Both the position numbers and the translations under genes were made by a program. Source: Planctomycetes bacterium B3_Pla (lineage in GTDB: Bacteria; Planctomycetota; Phycisphaerae; Sedimentisphaerales; Anaerobacaceae). Taken from it: DNA of 64,000 nt. Below the pieces are notes generated by a model. That model did not search any database. It was not told where the DNA came from and saw nothing but the letters and a program-made list of their open reading frames with translations. The DNA lies in the NCBI GenBank assembly GCA_005223045.1, contig NJBM01000012.1, forward strand, positions 124,001 through 188,000, given 5' to 3'. Every line of letters begins with the position of its first letter. Positions within the stretch are counted from its first letter, which is position 1. This document shows positions 25,807 to 34,358 of this stretch, piece after piece.

Positions 25807-27213
25807 TTATTGCCTGACTATTGTAGCTACCCAAGGGCTTTTGCTCGGGGCGTTGATTGTGACTGCTTTGCCGCCGGTGACTGTGGTCCTGTCCGCCCAA
25901 TCGCCAGTTTGGATATTTATCCATCGAAGCTGGAATTTGCCGCGGTGGTCTCTCAGATTCAGGCCAACGGAGCCGCCTTCTGTGAAGTAGAGCACGTATT
26001 GTTCACCCGGCCCGGCGGCAAGGTATGCTTCATCTGTTTCGCGGTCGCTTAGAAGATCCATGCGAGGCTCGATATCCCAGAACTTAACATGCTTCTCGAC
26101 CTTTCGCGCTGCGGCAATACAGGCCTTGGCGATATCGTTCAAACCTATGCCGCTCGTGGGACGATGAAAACGGCACGAAGCCGAACCGGCTGTCAGGTTC
26201 CGCCAGAACCGCTCGATGCCGTCTTTGGGAGTTCCCGAACCCCACGTCGTCTGGCCGTCCGAGTATATCTTGGTGTGGTTGAGCGGGCGAGGAGGCTTCT
26301 TTCTCTGCTCCATAAACCACATCAAAGCCCGCCAGTGGTCTTCGTTGAAGTTCCTGCTGTTGACCTGGGAAATGTCGATAAAGGGATAGACCTCCGGACT
26401 TTCAAATGCCTGTTTTATCTTCGCCGAGATATGTGGCTTCCACCCGTCGTCGAACATGTCCGTGACATATACCACGACGCCCTTTTCGGCCGCTTTGTCC
26501 CTGATGAATTTCATCCAGTATCGCCCCCACTCCGGGGCGGTGGAAGTCTCGTTGTTCATGCAGTACAGCACATTCGGATAACCCAGGCTGTACGAGAGCA
26601 TCTTAGCGACAAATTCCTCCTGGTATTTTCTGATAAGGCCCAGCTTCTTGTTATAGCCCTGCATTCCTGGTATAGCGTGGAAGAAAGGCTGTCTGTCCCG
26701 GTAGGCGGGAGCGGGGTAGTTGTTGGCCAATCCGGACTGCTCGGATGTGTAGTTGACATTGTTGTGGGGACGCCACGGACTCTGCAGCCAGTGGTCCTGT
26801 GCATAGTCGAAACGGTCCCAGACTTCTATCTGGATGATGATATCTCTTTCCCTGCACCATTTCAGGCAATTCGCGAATCTTTGCCAGTAAACGGGATTCC
26901 ACTGCTTTAGATCGAACTTCCCTCCGGCAAGCCTTTTGTGGGGTTTCAACTCAAGCCCTTCCCGCTGGCTCATCGTATTGCGAACGTAATTGCCTCCGAC
27001 GCCAGCAATTTCATCCAAATGCTCCTCAAGACCCTCAGCAAGAAAGATGTGATCCGTCTTGCTCCCGCCCAACAGCAGTACCGGCTCACTCTTGTATTGC
27101 CAGTACCGGGGATTGTCTTTATACGGCTTGATTCTCTCTGCGTTCTGTCCACTAACCGAGGACACGCCGCACAGAACCACTGCGGCAATCACCCTGAATA
27201 TCACCTTATTCAT
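25807..27213 (-). CDS. Exported TIM-barrel glycoside-hydrolase-like protein
   Basis: 468 residues with a signal peptide (1-22, 'SVSGQ'). The body has the order expected of a (beta/alpha)8 glycosidase: 'YWQYKSEPVLLLGGSKTDH', 'VGGNYVRNTMSQ', 'CRERDIIIQIEVWDRFDYAQD', 'LYCMNNETSTAPEW' (candidate acid/base), 'TKIYSDGQTTWGSG', and a C-terminal beta domain ('QYVLYFTEGGSVGLNLRDHRG') as in the DUF4038/collagen-binding-like class. Activity toward plant or algal polysaccharide is a guess. The ribosome site AAGGGA is 8 bases upstream of the start. Confidence 0.75.
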   Translation of the reverse strand: MNKVIFRVIAAVVLCGVSSVSGQNAERIKPYKDNPRYWQYKSEPVLLLGGSKTDHIFLAEGLEEHLDEIAGVGGNYVRNTMSQREGLELKPHKRLAGGKFDLKQWNPVYWQRFANCLKWCRERDIIIQIEVWDRFDYAQDHWLQSPWRPHNNVNYTSEQSGLANNYPAPAYRDRQPFFHAIPGMQGYNKKLGLIRKYQEEFVAKMLSYSLGYPNVLYCMNNETSTAPEWGRYWMKFIRDKAAEKGVVVYVTDMFDDGWKPHISAKIKQAFESPEVYPFIDISQVNSRNFNEDHWRALMWFMEQRKKPPRPLNHTKIYSDGQTTWGSGTPKDGIERFWRNLTAGSASCRFHRPTSGIGLNDIAKACIAAARKVEKHVKFWDIEPRMDLLSDRETDEAYLAAGPGEQYVLYFTEGGSVGLNLRDHRGKFQLRWINIQTGDWADRTTVTGGKAVTINAPSKSPWVATIVRQ

Positions 27214-27240
27214 CGCTACATCCCTTCACAGTAATGCCGG

Positions 27241-28116
27241 TCACCTTTCGGTCTCATCCGACTTCGATGCGGAATCGCCCTTCTCCGGGCATGGGTGCTT
27301 GAACGGCAACTCGCCGCCGCTCCATTCGCCTTTAGCTTCGTGTTTCATCGCGGCATACTTCTTAGCCAATTCAATCACAGCATCGTCGCTCTTGTCCACG
27401 TACAATTCAAGCCAATAATCCTCTATACCTTCTTTTGCGACACGTATGCCCGCAGCCAGACGCCCGCGATGGTCGCCGCCGGCACAATCACCCGCTGCCA
27501 GGGTCGCCATCAACCGGTCCGCAAGACTACCCTGCGTCTGTTCATAAGCTTTGGCCATGGCAAAGACCACCTCCTGCCCGGCCAATGTGTTGCCCTGACA
27601 GGCGTAGTATCTGCCGGATGCCGCGCCCCACCAGATGCCCGATGGGTCGGCTTTGGCCGGATTGCGGTTTGCGGCCCGGCCGAACATGTCAATAATGGCC
27701 AATTGACGTTTGTCACCTCTGGCGTCGTCGCTCAGCAGTTCGGCAAGAACCTGTTCCGGCAGATAACCTTTGGCGAGCAAATCCAGCGCTTGCTCACCCC
27801 AGGCCGGATTGTGCCAATGCTGCGTGCAGAACGCCCCCACTCCCGCCCGTGCGTAAGGGACAACCTTTCCGACAGCCGGATATTTGCTCGCCACGGCGGC
27901 GCCGCATACGCCAGTGTTAGGATCGACCGCGACAATGGAAAACGTGCCGGAAACGCCGGCTTCAGGCCCAGGGATTTGGCTGCTGAGCGAGCCGTCGAGG
28001 TCGGCGTCCTCCGGACAGCGACAACAACCGCACAAGCAAAGTTGGACAAGAAACAGAGAAAAACACAAACTTAAATTTGTCCACGAATAGTGACAGGTAG
28101 GATTCATATACTTCAT
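27241..28116 (-). CDS. DUF1028 lipoprotein (Ntn-hydrolase-like)
   Basis: 291 residues from the ATG at 28116, which has GGAGAG 4 bases before it; a longer frame to 28209 lacks a ribosome site. The leader 'LFLVQLCLCGC' is a plausible lipobox. The domain shows the DUF1028 pattern: 'FSIVAVDPNTGVCGAAVASKYPAVGKVVPYA', 'QHWHNPAWGEQALDLL', 'QLAIIDMFGR', 'YACQGNTLAGQEVVFAMAKAY', 'LADRLMATLAAGDCAGGDHRG'. DUF1028 proteins are Ntn-like hydrolases of uncertain substrate, sometimes linked to peptidoglycan or amide hydrolysis. An inverted repeat and promoter region separates it from the divergent propeller gene. Confidence 0.85.
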   Translation of the reverse strand: MKYMNPTCHYSWTNLSLCFSLFLVQLCLCGCCRCPEDADLDGSLSSQIPGPEAGVSGTFSIVAVDPNTGVCGAAVASKYPAVGKVVPYARAGVGAFCTQHWHNPAWGEQALDLLAKGYLPEQVLAELLSDDARGDKRQLAIIDMFGRAANRNPAKADPSGIWWGAASGRYYACQGNTLAGQEVVFAMAKAYEQTQGSLADRLMATLAAGDCAGGDHRGRLAAGIRVAKEGIEDYWLELYVDKSDDAVIELAKKYAAMKHEAKGEWSGGELPFKHPCPEKGDSASKSDETER

Positions 28117-28192
28117 TGTCTCTCCAATCATAAAATAGCATCCCAGGGATGCTTTTGCTCCCCGTGCATCCCCCGAAAGGTTATCATAAACG

Positions 28193-28221
28193 CTTGACAT
28201 TTCAAGCATTGCTGCTATGAT
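28193..28221 (+). promoter_or_regulatory. Promoter and overlapping inverted repeat for the 28274 gene
   Basis: TTGACA (28194-28199), a 16-base spacer, TATGAT (28216-28221). The -35 box is part of the palindrome GCTTGA-CATT-TCAAGC (28193-28208), which could be an operator in the divergent intergenic space. Confidence 0.7.
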
Positions 28222-28273
28222 GTTACTTCACAACACGGCACATGTTAATATTCGGACTGAAAGGGGTATTGCG

Positions 28274-31200
28274 ATGTCAAGATTCTCTAATGGTGTGCGG
28301 TGCACATCCTACGGGCTGTTGATCTTCTGTTTGTTGACCGGTACAGCCCTGGCAGGCGACAACGATGTTACAGCACAGGCCAGGAAGATTCTCGATGAGA
28401 CGGGCGTCCGGGGGGGCATCGTAGTCCACCTCGGCTGCGGTGATGGCAAATTGACCGCCCAGCTCAGCGCTGAGCTGGGCGACAGCTTCACAGTTCACGG
28501 GCTTGAAGCCGATCCTGCCAAAGTCGCCGAGGCTCGACGTTACATTCAGGCCCAGGGCATTTACGGCCCCGTCTCGGTCGAGCAGTTCTCGGGATCGAGA
28601 CTTCCATACGCAGACAATCTGATCAACCTGGTTTTCGTACAGGAGCAGGGAAGCATCACCAGGAGCGAGGTGATGAGAGTCCTGGCGCCCGGGGGTGTGG
28701 CCTGTGCCAGGCGCGGCGGCGAGTGGAAAATAATCACCAAACCCTGGCCCGACAATATCGACCAGTGGACTCATTTTCTGCACGATGCGAGCAACAACGC
28801 GGTCGCCGATGATTCGGTCGTCGGGCCGCCTAAGAATCTACAGTGGGTCGCCCCGCCGCTCTGGCTCAGGAGCCATGAAACGCCTTCGGGCATCCAGTCG
28901 CCCGTTCATTCGGACGGTCGGATGTTCTACTTCTTCGACGAAGGACTTATCGGCATAACCGATCAGCGTATTCCCGACCGCTGGTCCCTTATCTGCCGGG
29001 ACGCCTTTAACGGCAGACTGCTCTGGAAGAGACAGCTCGGAGACTGGGGCTGGCGCCAGTGGAATCCCAAGCAGTACATCGGCAAAGACTGGACAACGTT
29101 GCGCGGCAAACGAACCGACGTGCCGGGCGAGAACCAGCGCCGAATCGTAGCCGACGGCAACAGGCTCTACGTCACTCTCAGTTACGAGGCGCCAATGTCG
29201 ATCCTGGACGCAACCACAGGCCAGACCATCTCGACCGTCGAAGCGACTCACGCCGCGAGAGAAATACTCGTCAGTGACGGCATCGTTATCGCTTATACTC
29301 AAAAAACGCCGGACGGCGCCGCTCAGCGCAGAGGAGCAAAAGATACGGCCGGGGCGTCACTGGTTGCCGTCAACGCCCAAACTTCAAACGTGCTCTGGCA
29401 AAAACAAACCAGGCAGATCCGCCCTCTTGCATTGGCAATCGACAACGGACGAATCGTATACATAAGCGGCAAAGACCTCGTCGCACGGAATTTGAAAGAC
29501 GGCGACGAGCAGTGGAGTGTCCAGCCCAAACAGACCGCCCCGAGAACGCTGCTCACCGTTGACGACGTCGTCGTAATGCAGGGCGGAAAGTCAGTTTCGG
29601 CCTACGACGCGACCGACGGCAAACTGCTCTGGGCCAAAACCGTCCCTTCAATCGGCGGCGGAGAAGGCGACGACCTGTTCGTAATCGACGGACTCGTATG
29701 GCGCGGGATAGTCAGCGTAGACGAGGATGGCAAGCCCGTACGCAAGAGTCCAAACGCACTTGTCATCGGCTGGGACCTTCGCTCGGGAGAGGAAAAGAAA
29801 CGGATACTCGTCAACAACCTGCGAAGCCCGGAACATCACCACCGCTGCTACCGCAACAAAGCAACCACCCGGTATCTGATTAGCTCCTACGAAGGCGCCG
29901 AGTTCCTCGACTTTCAGGGCGACAACCACGGCATGAATAACTGGCTCCGCGGCGCCTGTAAGTACGGAATGACCCCATCCAACGGCATGTTATACGTCCC
30001 GCCGGACCAGTGTTTCTGCCAGCCCGGCTCAAAGTTCCTCGGATACGCCGCGGTTAAGGCCGAATCGGCCAACGACCCCAAACCTATCCCCGACAGCCGG
30101 CGGCTGGAAAAAGGCCCTGCCTACGGAACCGCCGCCGATACAAAGTTCGGCTCGGACAGCGATTGGCCAACCTTTCGCCACGATGCGGTCCGCAGCGGCA
30201 CGACTCGCACGCGTGTCGGCGCCGGTGTGACGGTCGATTGGAAGACCACGCTCAAGGGCAAACTCACAGCACCGGTCGCTGCCGGCGGCAAAGTTTTCGT
30301 CGCCAAGCCCGACGCCCACACCATCTACGCGCTCGACGCCAAAACCGGCGACGTCTCATGGCGTTTCACCGCGAACGGCCGCATCGACTCGCCCCCGACA
30401 ATCTATAAAGGCCTAGCCCTGTTCGGCTCAGCCGATGGCCGTGTTTACTGCGTGCGCGCCTCCGACGGCCAACTCGTCTGGCGCTTCCTCGCGGCGCCGA
30501 CCGATCAACGCATCGGCTCGTTCGATCAGCTCGAATCGACCTGGCCCGTCCACGGCAGCGTCCTGGTCACCCGCGACACAGCCTACTTCACCGCCGGGCG
30601 CTCTACATACCTCGACGGCGGAATTCGCGTCTATGGCCTCGACCCAGCCACGGGCAAAATCCTCCACAAAGGCCTGCTCGAAGGCCCCCACCGCTCCGTC
30701 GATGGCGAGCGTGACCTGGCCTTCTTCATCCTCGGCGCCAACTCCGACGTGCTCGTAAGTGAAGGCGGGCACATTTACATGCGTCAGAAGAAAATGACGC
30801 CTGATTTGAAAGAGATCGAAATCGACGTCCTGTCGAGCAAAGGCGCCCAGGACGTGGGCCTGCATGTCTTCTCGACGTCCAGTCTGCTCGACGACTCGTG
30901 GTACAACCGCGCGTTCTGGATGTACTCGAAACGCTGGCCGGGCTTTCAGTTGGCCAACCAGGCCCCGAAGACCGGACAGATCCTCGTATTCGACGACCTC
31001 AAGACCTACGCCGTTCGCGTGTTCTACCATCGCAACGTGCACAGCCCGATGTTCTTCCCCGGTACGAAGGGCTACCTGCTTTTCGCCGACCACAACACGA
31101 CCGAGCCGCAGATAGTCGGCGAGCCGGGCGCCCGCAAACCGCTCAAATGGCTGCCCCAGTCGCACATCCCGCGAGAGGGCAATCCCGGGCTGGAGGATGT

Positions 31201-31558
31201 AAGCCGGGGATTCGGCGCCGACAAAGGCATCGGCTACACCCGCGCTGAAATGCCAGTCTGGACGAACTGGCTGGATGTGCGAATCCGCGCAATGGTCAAG
31301 GCGGGCGGCGCCTTGTTCGTAGCCGGCGCTCCGGACGTACTCGACCCGGAGGACCCCTACGCACCCTTCGAGAGTCGCAAAGGCGCCAGGCTCGTAGCCG
31401 TCTCGCCCGAAGATGGAAAAGAGCTGTCGTCAACCCAGCTCGAATGCCCCCCGGTATTCGATGGCCTGATAGCAGCTAACAACCGCCTATTCGCCTCCCT
31501 GACAAACGGCAGCATAATATCCCTCCGTAAGGAGTCCATAGGACTAACCGGCAAGTAA
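28274..31558 (+). CDS. Exported methyltransferase-like / PQQ-type beta-propeller fusion, paralogue
   Basis: 1,094 residues from the ATG at 28274 (GAAAGGGG 9 bases before). The signal peptide ends 'GTALAG'. The same architecture as the 8011-11103 protein: a methyltransferase-like Rossmann domain ('VVHLGCGDGKLTAQL', 'LAPGGVACARRGG'), then PQQ/WD40-like blades ('DATDGKLLWAKT', 'VRASDGQLVWRF', 'LDGGIRVYGLDPATGKIL'). 'QWTHFLHDASNNAV' and 'WPTFRHDAVRSG' are conserved between the two paralogues. The linker between propeller halves is shorter and lacks the repeat words seen in the other copy. The C-terminal residues 'LRKESIGLTGK' are encoded by another dispersed repeat (CTCCGTAAGGAGTCCA). Function unknown. 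Confidence 0.87.
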   Translation: MSRFSNGVRCTSYGLLIFCLLTGTALAGDNDVTAQARKILDETGVRGGIVVHLGCGDGKLTAQLSAELGDSFTVHGLEADPAKVAEARRYIQAQGIYGPVSVEQFSGSRLPYADNLINLVFVQEQGSITRSEVMRVLAPGGVACARRGGEWKIITKPWPDNIDQWTHFLHDASNNAVADDSVVGPPKNLQWVAPPLWLRSHETPSGIQSPVHSDGRMFYFFDEGLIGITDQRIPDRWSLICRDAFNGRLLWKRQLGDWGWRQWNPKQYIGKDWTTLRGKRTDVPGENQRRIVADGNRLYVTLSYEAPMSILDATTGQTISTVEATHAAREILVSDGIVIAYTQKTPDGAAQRRGAKDTAGASLVAVNAQTSNVLWQKQTRQIRPLALAIDNGRIVYISGKDLVARNLKDGDEQWSVQPKQTAPRTLLTVDDVVVMQGGKSVSAYDATDGKLLWAKTVPSIGGGEGDDLFVIDGLVWRGIVSVDEDGKPVRKSPNALVIGWDLRSGEEKKRILVNNLRSPEHHHRCYRNKATTRYLISSYEGAEFLDFQGDNHGMNNWLRGACKYGMTPSNGMLYVPPDQCFCQPGSKFLGYAAVKAESANDPKPIPDSRRLEKGPAYGTAADTKFGSDSDWPTFRHDAVRSGTTRTRVGAGVTVDWKTTLKGKLTAPVAAGGKVFVAKPDAHTIYALDAKTGDVSWRFTANGRIDSPPTIYKGLALFGSADGRVYCVRASDGQLVWRFLAAPTDQRIGSFDQLESTWPVHGSVLVTRDTAYFTAGRSTYLDGGIRVYGLDPATGKILHKGLLEGPHRSVDGERDLAFFILGANSDVLVSEGGHIYMRQKKMTPDLKEIEIDVLSSKGAQDVGLHVFSTSSLLDDSWYNRAFWMYSKRWPGFQLANQAPKTGQILVFDDLKTYAVRVFYHRNVHSPMFFPGTKGYLLFADHNTTEPQIVGEPGARKPLKWLPQSHIPREGNPGLEDVSRGFGADKGIGYTRAEMPVWTNWLDVRIRAMVKAGGALFVAGAPDVLDPEDPYAPFESRKGARLVAVSPEDGKELSSTQLECPPVFDGLIAANNRLFASLTNGSIISLRKESIGLTGK

Positions 31559-31644
31559 CCTCGTGATGCGTCGAGCATATGTCGTATTATCCCGACGCAT
31601 CGGGATGTATTGCGTATATCATATCACGCAATACGCAATACGAG
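31559..31644. repeat. GCGTATTG word-repeat region
   Basis: GTCGTATTATCCCGACGCATCGGGATG with a CCCGA...TCGGG hairpin (31591-31604), then GCGTATATCATATCACGCAATACGCAATACG-type words. Similar to 24780-24890 and 23040-23125. It directly precedes the broken TolC-type gene. Written in pieces here; the full element is longer. Confidence 0.6.
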
Positions 31645-31926
31645 ATGTCTGTTCTGCTGGTATCCGTCGTTATCGCCGCCACCGGGTGTTCGCGCACAGA
31701 GCATCGACTTCAAGCGGATCGAGAAGCGTATGATGCGATCGCCGAGCGAAACGATGATCCGCGATGGCACGCGGCTGACTATAGCATCGAGATTGATCCT
31801 CGCAGTCGATACTTTGATCCCTGCGATCCGGATCGCCCTCCAATGCCCCCGGACGATCCCGCCTCACACCAGTTCCGTCGTAAACGGCTTTCTCCGTCTG
31901 CGCAAGTTCTACGATTGGCACTTTAG
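31645..31926 (+). pseudogene. Truncated, frameshifted TolC-type outer-membrane protein head
   Basis: Only about 93 residues: a lipoprotein-like leader ('SVLLVSVVIAATGC') followed by 'HRLQADREAYDAIAERNDDPRW', 'DPRSRYFDPCDPDRPP' and 'MPPDDPASHQF'. I recognise this Asp/Pro-rich start from long TolC-family proteins of planctomycetes. In frame it ends soon after at 31926, but shifting one base after 'HQF' continues with 'VNGFLRLRKFYDWHF', which resembles the expected next segment. Both frames then run into an ATTTACT word repeat. The body of a TolC protein (about 500 more residues) is absent, so this is a remnant. Confidence 0.6.
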
Positions 31927-31965
31927 ATTTACTATTTACTATTTGCTATTTACTATTTACGATAT
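31923..31965. repeat. ATTTACT word repeat
   Basis: Five tandem, slightly varied copies of TTTACTA / TTTGCTA, ending in TTTACGATATG, immediately after the TolC-type remnant. Another class of dispersed word repeat. Confidence 0.6.
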
Positions 31966-31991
31966 GTCAAAAGGTATATGAAAGGAAATCC

Positions 31992-32064
31992 GGGCGTTTT
32001 GAAACCGCCCACAGCGCCCTAACCACAGTGGGATACCCCACGTGGTGTCCCATTTAAAGCGCCC
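31992..32064 (+). promoter_or_regulatory. Candidate structured RNA leader upstream of the PagL-like gene
   Basis: A 9-bp outer stem (31992-32000 with 32056-32064, one G-U) encloses a 9-bp hairpin (32029-32037 with 32044-32052, loop CCACGT). The 5' strand GGGCG can alternatively pair with CGCCC at 32006-32010, so two mutually exclusive folds exist. The structure ends 26 bases before the PagL-like start. It could be a leader switch, a processed repeat, or a terminator of the remnant upstream; no known riboswitch motif is recognised. Confidence 0.4.
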
Positions 32065-32090
32065 AATAATGATTTTTGCGGGGTCAACAA

Positions 32091-32678
32091 ATGCTAAATA
32101 ATTATCAAGTGAGAAGAGTTTTATTTCTTTCAATATCTCTGGCTATTGCGCCTGCCCCGAAGGCTTTCTGCGGTGAGATGGGCTTCTTTGACGACTTTAA
32201 GCAGGGACATTGGCGATTTGAGAGCCTGGGAGGCGTTGGATTGAACAGCTCAGACGAGTCCGACCGTAAAGGGGACTATTATTTCGCCAGTTCGCTTGGG
32301 TATGAATGGCCCATATATAAGTCGCGCAGAGAGGTGGGCTTAAGAGTGTACCCGGTCTTGCTGTACGACCAGGACAGGAATGATAAAGGCGAGAGTGACA
32401 CGGTGTACGCAGCCTCATTCGGGCCGGTTGTACGCTGGTATGAATCTACTATTCATAAAGGAGGTTATTTGGAGATTGGCGTTTCCCTGTTGTGGAATTC
32501 GCGTTTGTTTCGAAGCAATGCTGCGCGTTGGAACGCCCTTACTGAATTTGGTGTTGGTTACGAATTCGATTCAGAATGGCATGTTGCTCTGAAGTTCCAA
32601 CATATCTCGAACGGTCAGACAAGGTCTCCAAACAGAGGCGTCAATGCAGTGGCTTTGTGTTTCGGCTTTGCATTCTGA
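32091..32678 (+). CDS. PagL-like lipid A 3-O-deacylase / acyloxyacyl hydrolase
   Basis: 195 residues from the ATG at 32091 (GGGGT upstream; a TTG at 32076 is possible). The signal peptide ends 'KAFC'. The remainder is an eight-strand-like outer-membrane barrel with alternating aromatic residues. The catalytic region 'FQHISNGQTRSPNRG' (H171, S173, N174) matches the His-Ser pair of PagL. PagL removes the 3-linked acyl chain of lipid A in the outer membrane, so an outer membrane with LPS-like lipid A is implied. A candidate structured leader precedes it. Confidence 0.8.
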   Translation: MLNNYQVRRVLFLSISLAIAPAPKAFCGEMGFFDDFKQGHWRFESLGGVGLNSSDESDRKGDYYFASSLGYEWPIYKSRREVGLRVYPVLLYDQDRNDKGESDTVYAASFGPVVRWYESTIHKGGYLEIGVSLLWNSRLFRSNAARWNALTEFGVGYEFDSEWHVALKFQHISNGQTRSPNRGVNAVALCFGFAF

Positions 32679-32781
32679 AGGCCATTCATGTCCATCATGC
32701 TCATCATGGACCGGACATTGCTCGATGGCCGATCCGGGCCTGCCAAACTGCGGCATAAAGCATCAAAGGTACACCGGCGCA

Positions 32782-33225
32782 TTAAAGGGTGATGACAACC
32801 CGGCCGTTATCGGTGGTGACGCTGTAGCGCTTTAGCGGCTTCTTAGCGGGGCCTTTAATGTTGTCACCGCCAAGACCATATTGAGACCCGTGGCACGGAC
32901 AGCGCAAATGGCCGAGCTTCTTGTCATATCCGACGTCACAACCCCTGTGCGTACAGGCTGAGCTGACGGCAAATAGACTCCCGTCATCGCGATGGACGAC
33001 CAATATTTTCTCGTTGCCATCTTTTGCCGTCACCAGCAGGCTTGTTTGCGATCCGAGCAGTGCCGACGAATCCGCCTCGCCCAGACGAAGCACACCTGCC
33101 TCTTCCGGAACCACTGCATCGGGCTTCCGTGAGCCGAGAAGCGAGCAGCCGCCACAGGCCGACGCCGCCATCGCAGCCACCCCAAGCCCCAAAAAATCCC
33201 GCCGTGAAGTTTTTCTTCGGTCCAT
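32782..33225 (-). CDS. Exported Rieske 2Fe-2S protein
   Basis: 147 residues. A Tat leader with 'SRRDFLGLG' and a hydrophobic, Cys-containing stretch that could also be lipidated ('SACGGC'). Rieske ligands are C91-x-H93 ('CTHRGC') and C109-x2-H112 ('CPCHGS'), with the usual C96 and C111 partners that may form the disulfide. The end 'KPLKRYSVTTDNGRVVITL' is typical of a small soluble Rieske. It probably works in an envelope electron-transfer chain. A ribosome site AGGGGA lies 9 bases before the start. Confidence 0.88.
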   Translation of the reverse strand: MDRRKTSRRDFLGLGVAAMAASACGGCSLLGSRKPDAVVPEEAGVLRLGEADSSALLGSQTSLLVTAKDGNEKILVVHRDDGSLFAVSSACTHRGCDVGYDKKLGHLRCPCHGSQYGLGGDNIKGPAKKPLKRYSVTTDNGRVVITL

Positions 33226-33284
33226 AGCCTTATCCCCTCATGTTCACAAGATTGAGTTGTAATGTCTGTCGAAAAATATAAGTC

Positions 33285-33303
33285 CAGGATTATCCCAATC
33301 CTG
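33285..33303 (-). terminator. Possible terminator of the polyene operon
   Basis: On the minus strand CAGGATT-GGGAT-AATCCTG forms a 7-bp stem, followed by GACTTATATTTTT. It lies 27 bases after the stop of the last operon gene. The T-run is offset, so confidence is moderate. Confidence 0.5.
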
Positions 33304-33329
33304 AAATGTTTCCTTGTATGGAAATATGG

Positions 33330-34358
33330 TCAGCTATGATGTATGACACCAACGTTATTATTATCATCCAACTTGATCGAACAATAAGCGCTGGGTCCAA
33401 GTCCGTGCCGTGCTGCTAAAGATGTTAAAGCGAGATCGAACATCTGGCCGCAAGGCATACTCCCGTAAATCGAACTAAAGGACCTCACATTGTCAGGATC
33501 GGCTGAGCGCAACAGTTTGCGGTAACGCAATCCACAGGCACGATGACCGTCAGAGCCTGAGATTAGCATCACATCGTCGGGAACAGTATAATTATCAGGA
33601 TTTTCCCATGAAACCGTGTCGATATACCCATAAGGCGGAACCTCGCCTTCGTCCCGGCCCAGAACCATAAAAGCTGCTCCTTCGCCGGGGATAGCTGTTT
33701 GACGGTCATAGTTAAACGGCATAATCTCTTGCGGGATTTCGCCGGGCCAGAAACTATGATAGCAATACAACAGCACCTGGTTGATCTGATCGACCCCTCC
33801 GAGAAGTACGGTGTCGACTTTCTTTTCTGTCAGCCAAACCTGAGCATTAAGCAAAGCGACAATAGTTGACATTTCAAATTGAGTTACGGTCAGACACGGA
33901 CCTTTGGTCTGCAATAAGATCGTGACATTAGAAGCCGCTGAGGAATGTACCGAATTGGAGAATTGGGTCGGAGAAGCAAGGCCATCGCCTTCCTTGATGA
34001 TATCGTCCAGGAATGCAAAGGTTGTCGAAGACGCTCCGTACCCGCTGGCGACAATTACCGCCGTATCGGAGCACTGGCAGGAAATGCCCCGGCCTGCATC
34101 CTGAAGGGCCAGGCAAGCTGCTAAAGCAGCAAGCTGGGAGTATTTGTTGGTACGGCGTAATTTGCGATGAGATATAAGACCTTTTAGCGGCTCCGGATCT
34201 GCAAGATATACAGGATAATCGATTTTCCCCTTCGAAGCCTGAAACGATAAAACATCATTGGGTCTTCCGCCATCACGCAACGCATTCAACGCAGCTTGGT
34301 TTCCGCAGCCAAATCCGCCGACCAAACCGATCCCTCTTATCGCCATGCGACAAGTCAT
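33330..34358 (-). CDS. Ketosynthase-like partner without catalytic cysteine (chain-length-factor type)
   Basis: 342 residues. The fold and motifs follow the N-terminal ketosynthase domain of PF13723 type: 'TAVIVASGYGASSTTFAFLDDI', 'PTQFSNSVHSSAASNVTI', 'TKGPCLTVTQFEMSTIVAL'. At the nucleophile position the residue is in 'QFEM' rather than Cys, so the protein cannot condense by itself and resembles a chain length factor. It is coupled to the intact ketosynthase upstream by a 4-base ATGA overlap (34355-34358), implying a KS-CLF heterodimer. Last gene of the operon. In APE clusters ApeC is of this type. Confidence 0.85.
   Translation of the reverse strand: MTCRMAIRGIGLVGGFGCGNQAALNALRDGGRPNDVLSFQASKGKIDYPVYLADPEPLKGLISHRKLRRTNKYSQLAALAACLALQDAGRGISCQCSDTAVIVASGYGASSTTFAFLDDIIKEGDGLASPTQFSNSVHSSAASNVTILLQTKGPCLTVTQFEMSTIVALLNAQVWLTEKKVDTVLLGGVDQINQVLLYCYHSFWPGEIPQEIMPFNYDRQTAIPGEGAAFMVLGRDEGEVPPYGYIDTVSWENPDNYTVPDDVMLISGSDGHRACGLRYRKLLRSADPDNVRSFSSIYGSMPCGQMFDLALTSLAARHGLGPSAYCSIKLDDNNNVGVIHHS

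Noticed and set aside
30428..31165. A 245-codon minus-strand frame opposite the second propeller fusion.
   Set aside because: GC-rich antisense shadow of a conserved gene; sequence is Val/Arg/Ala-rich with no domain.
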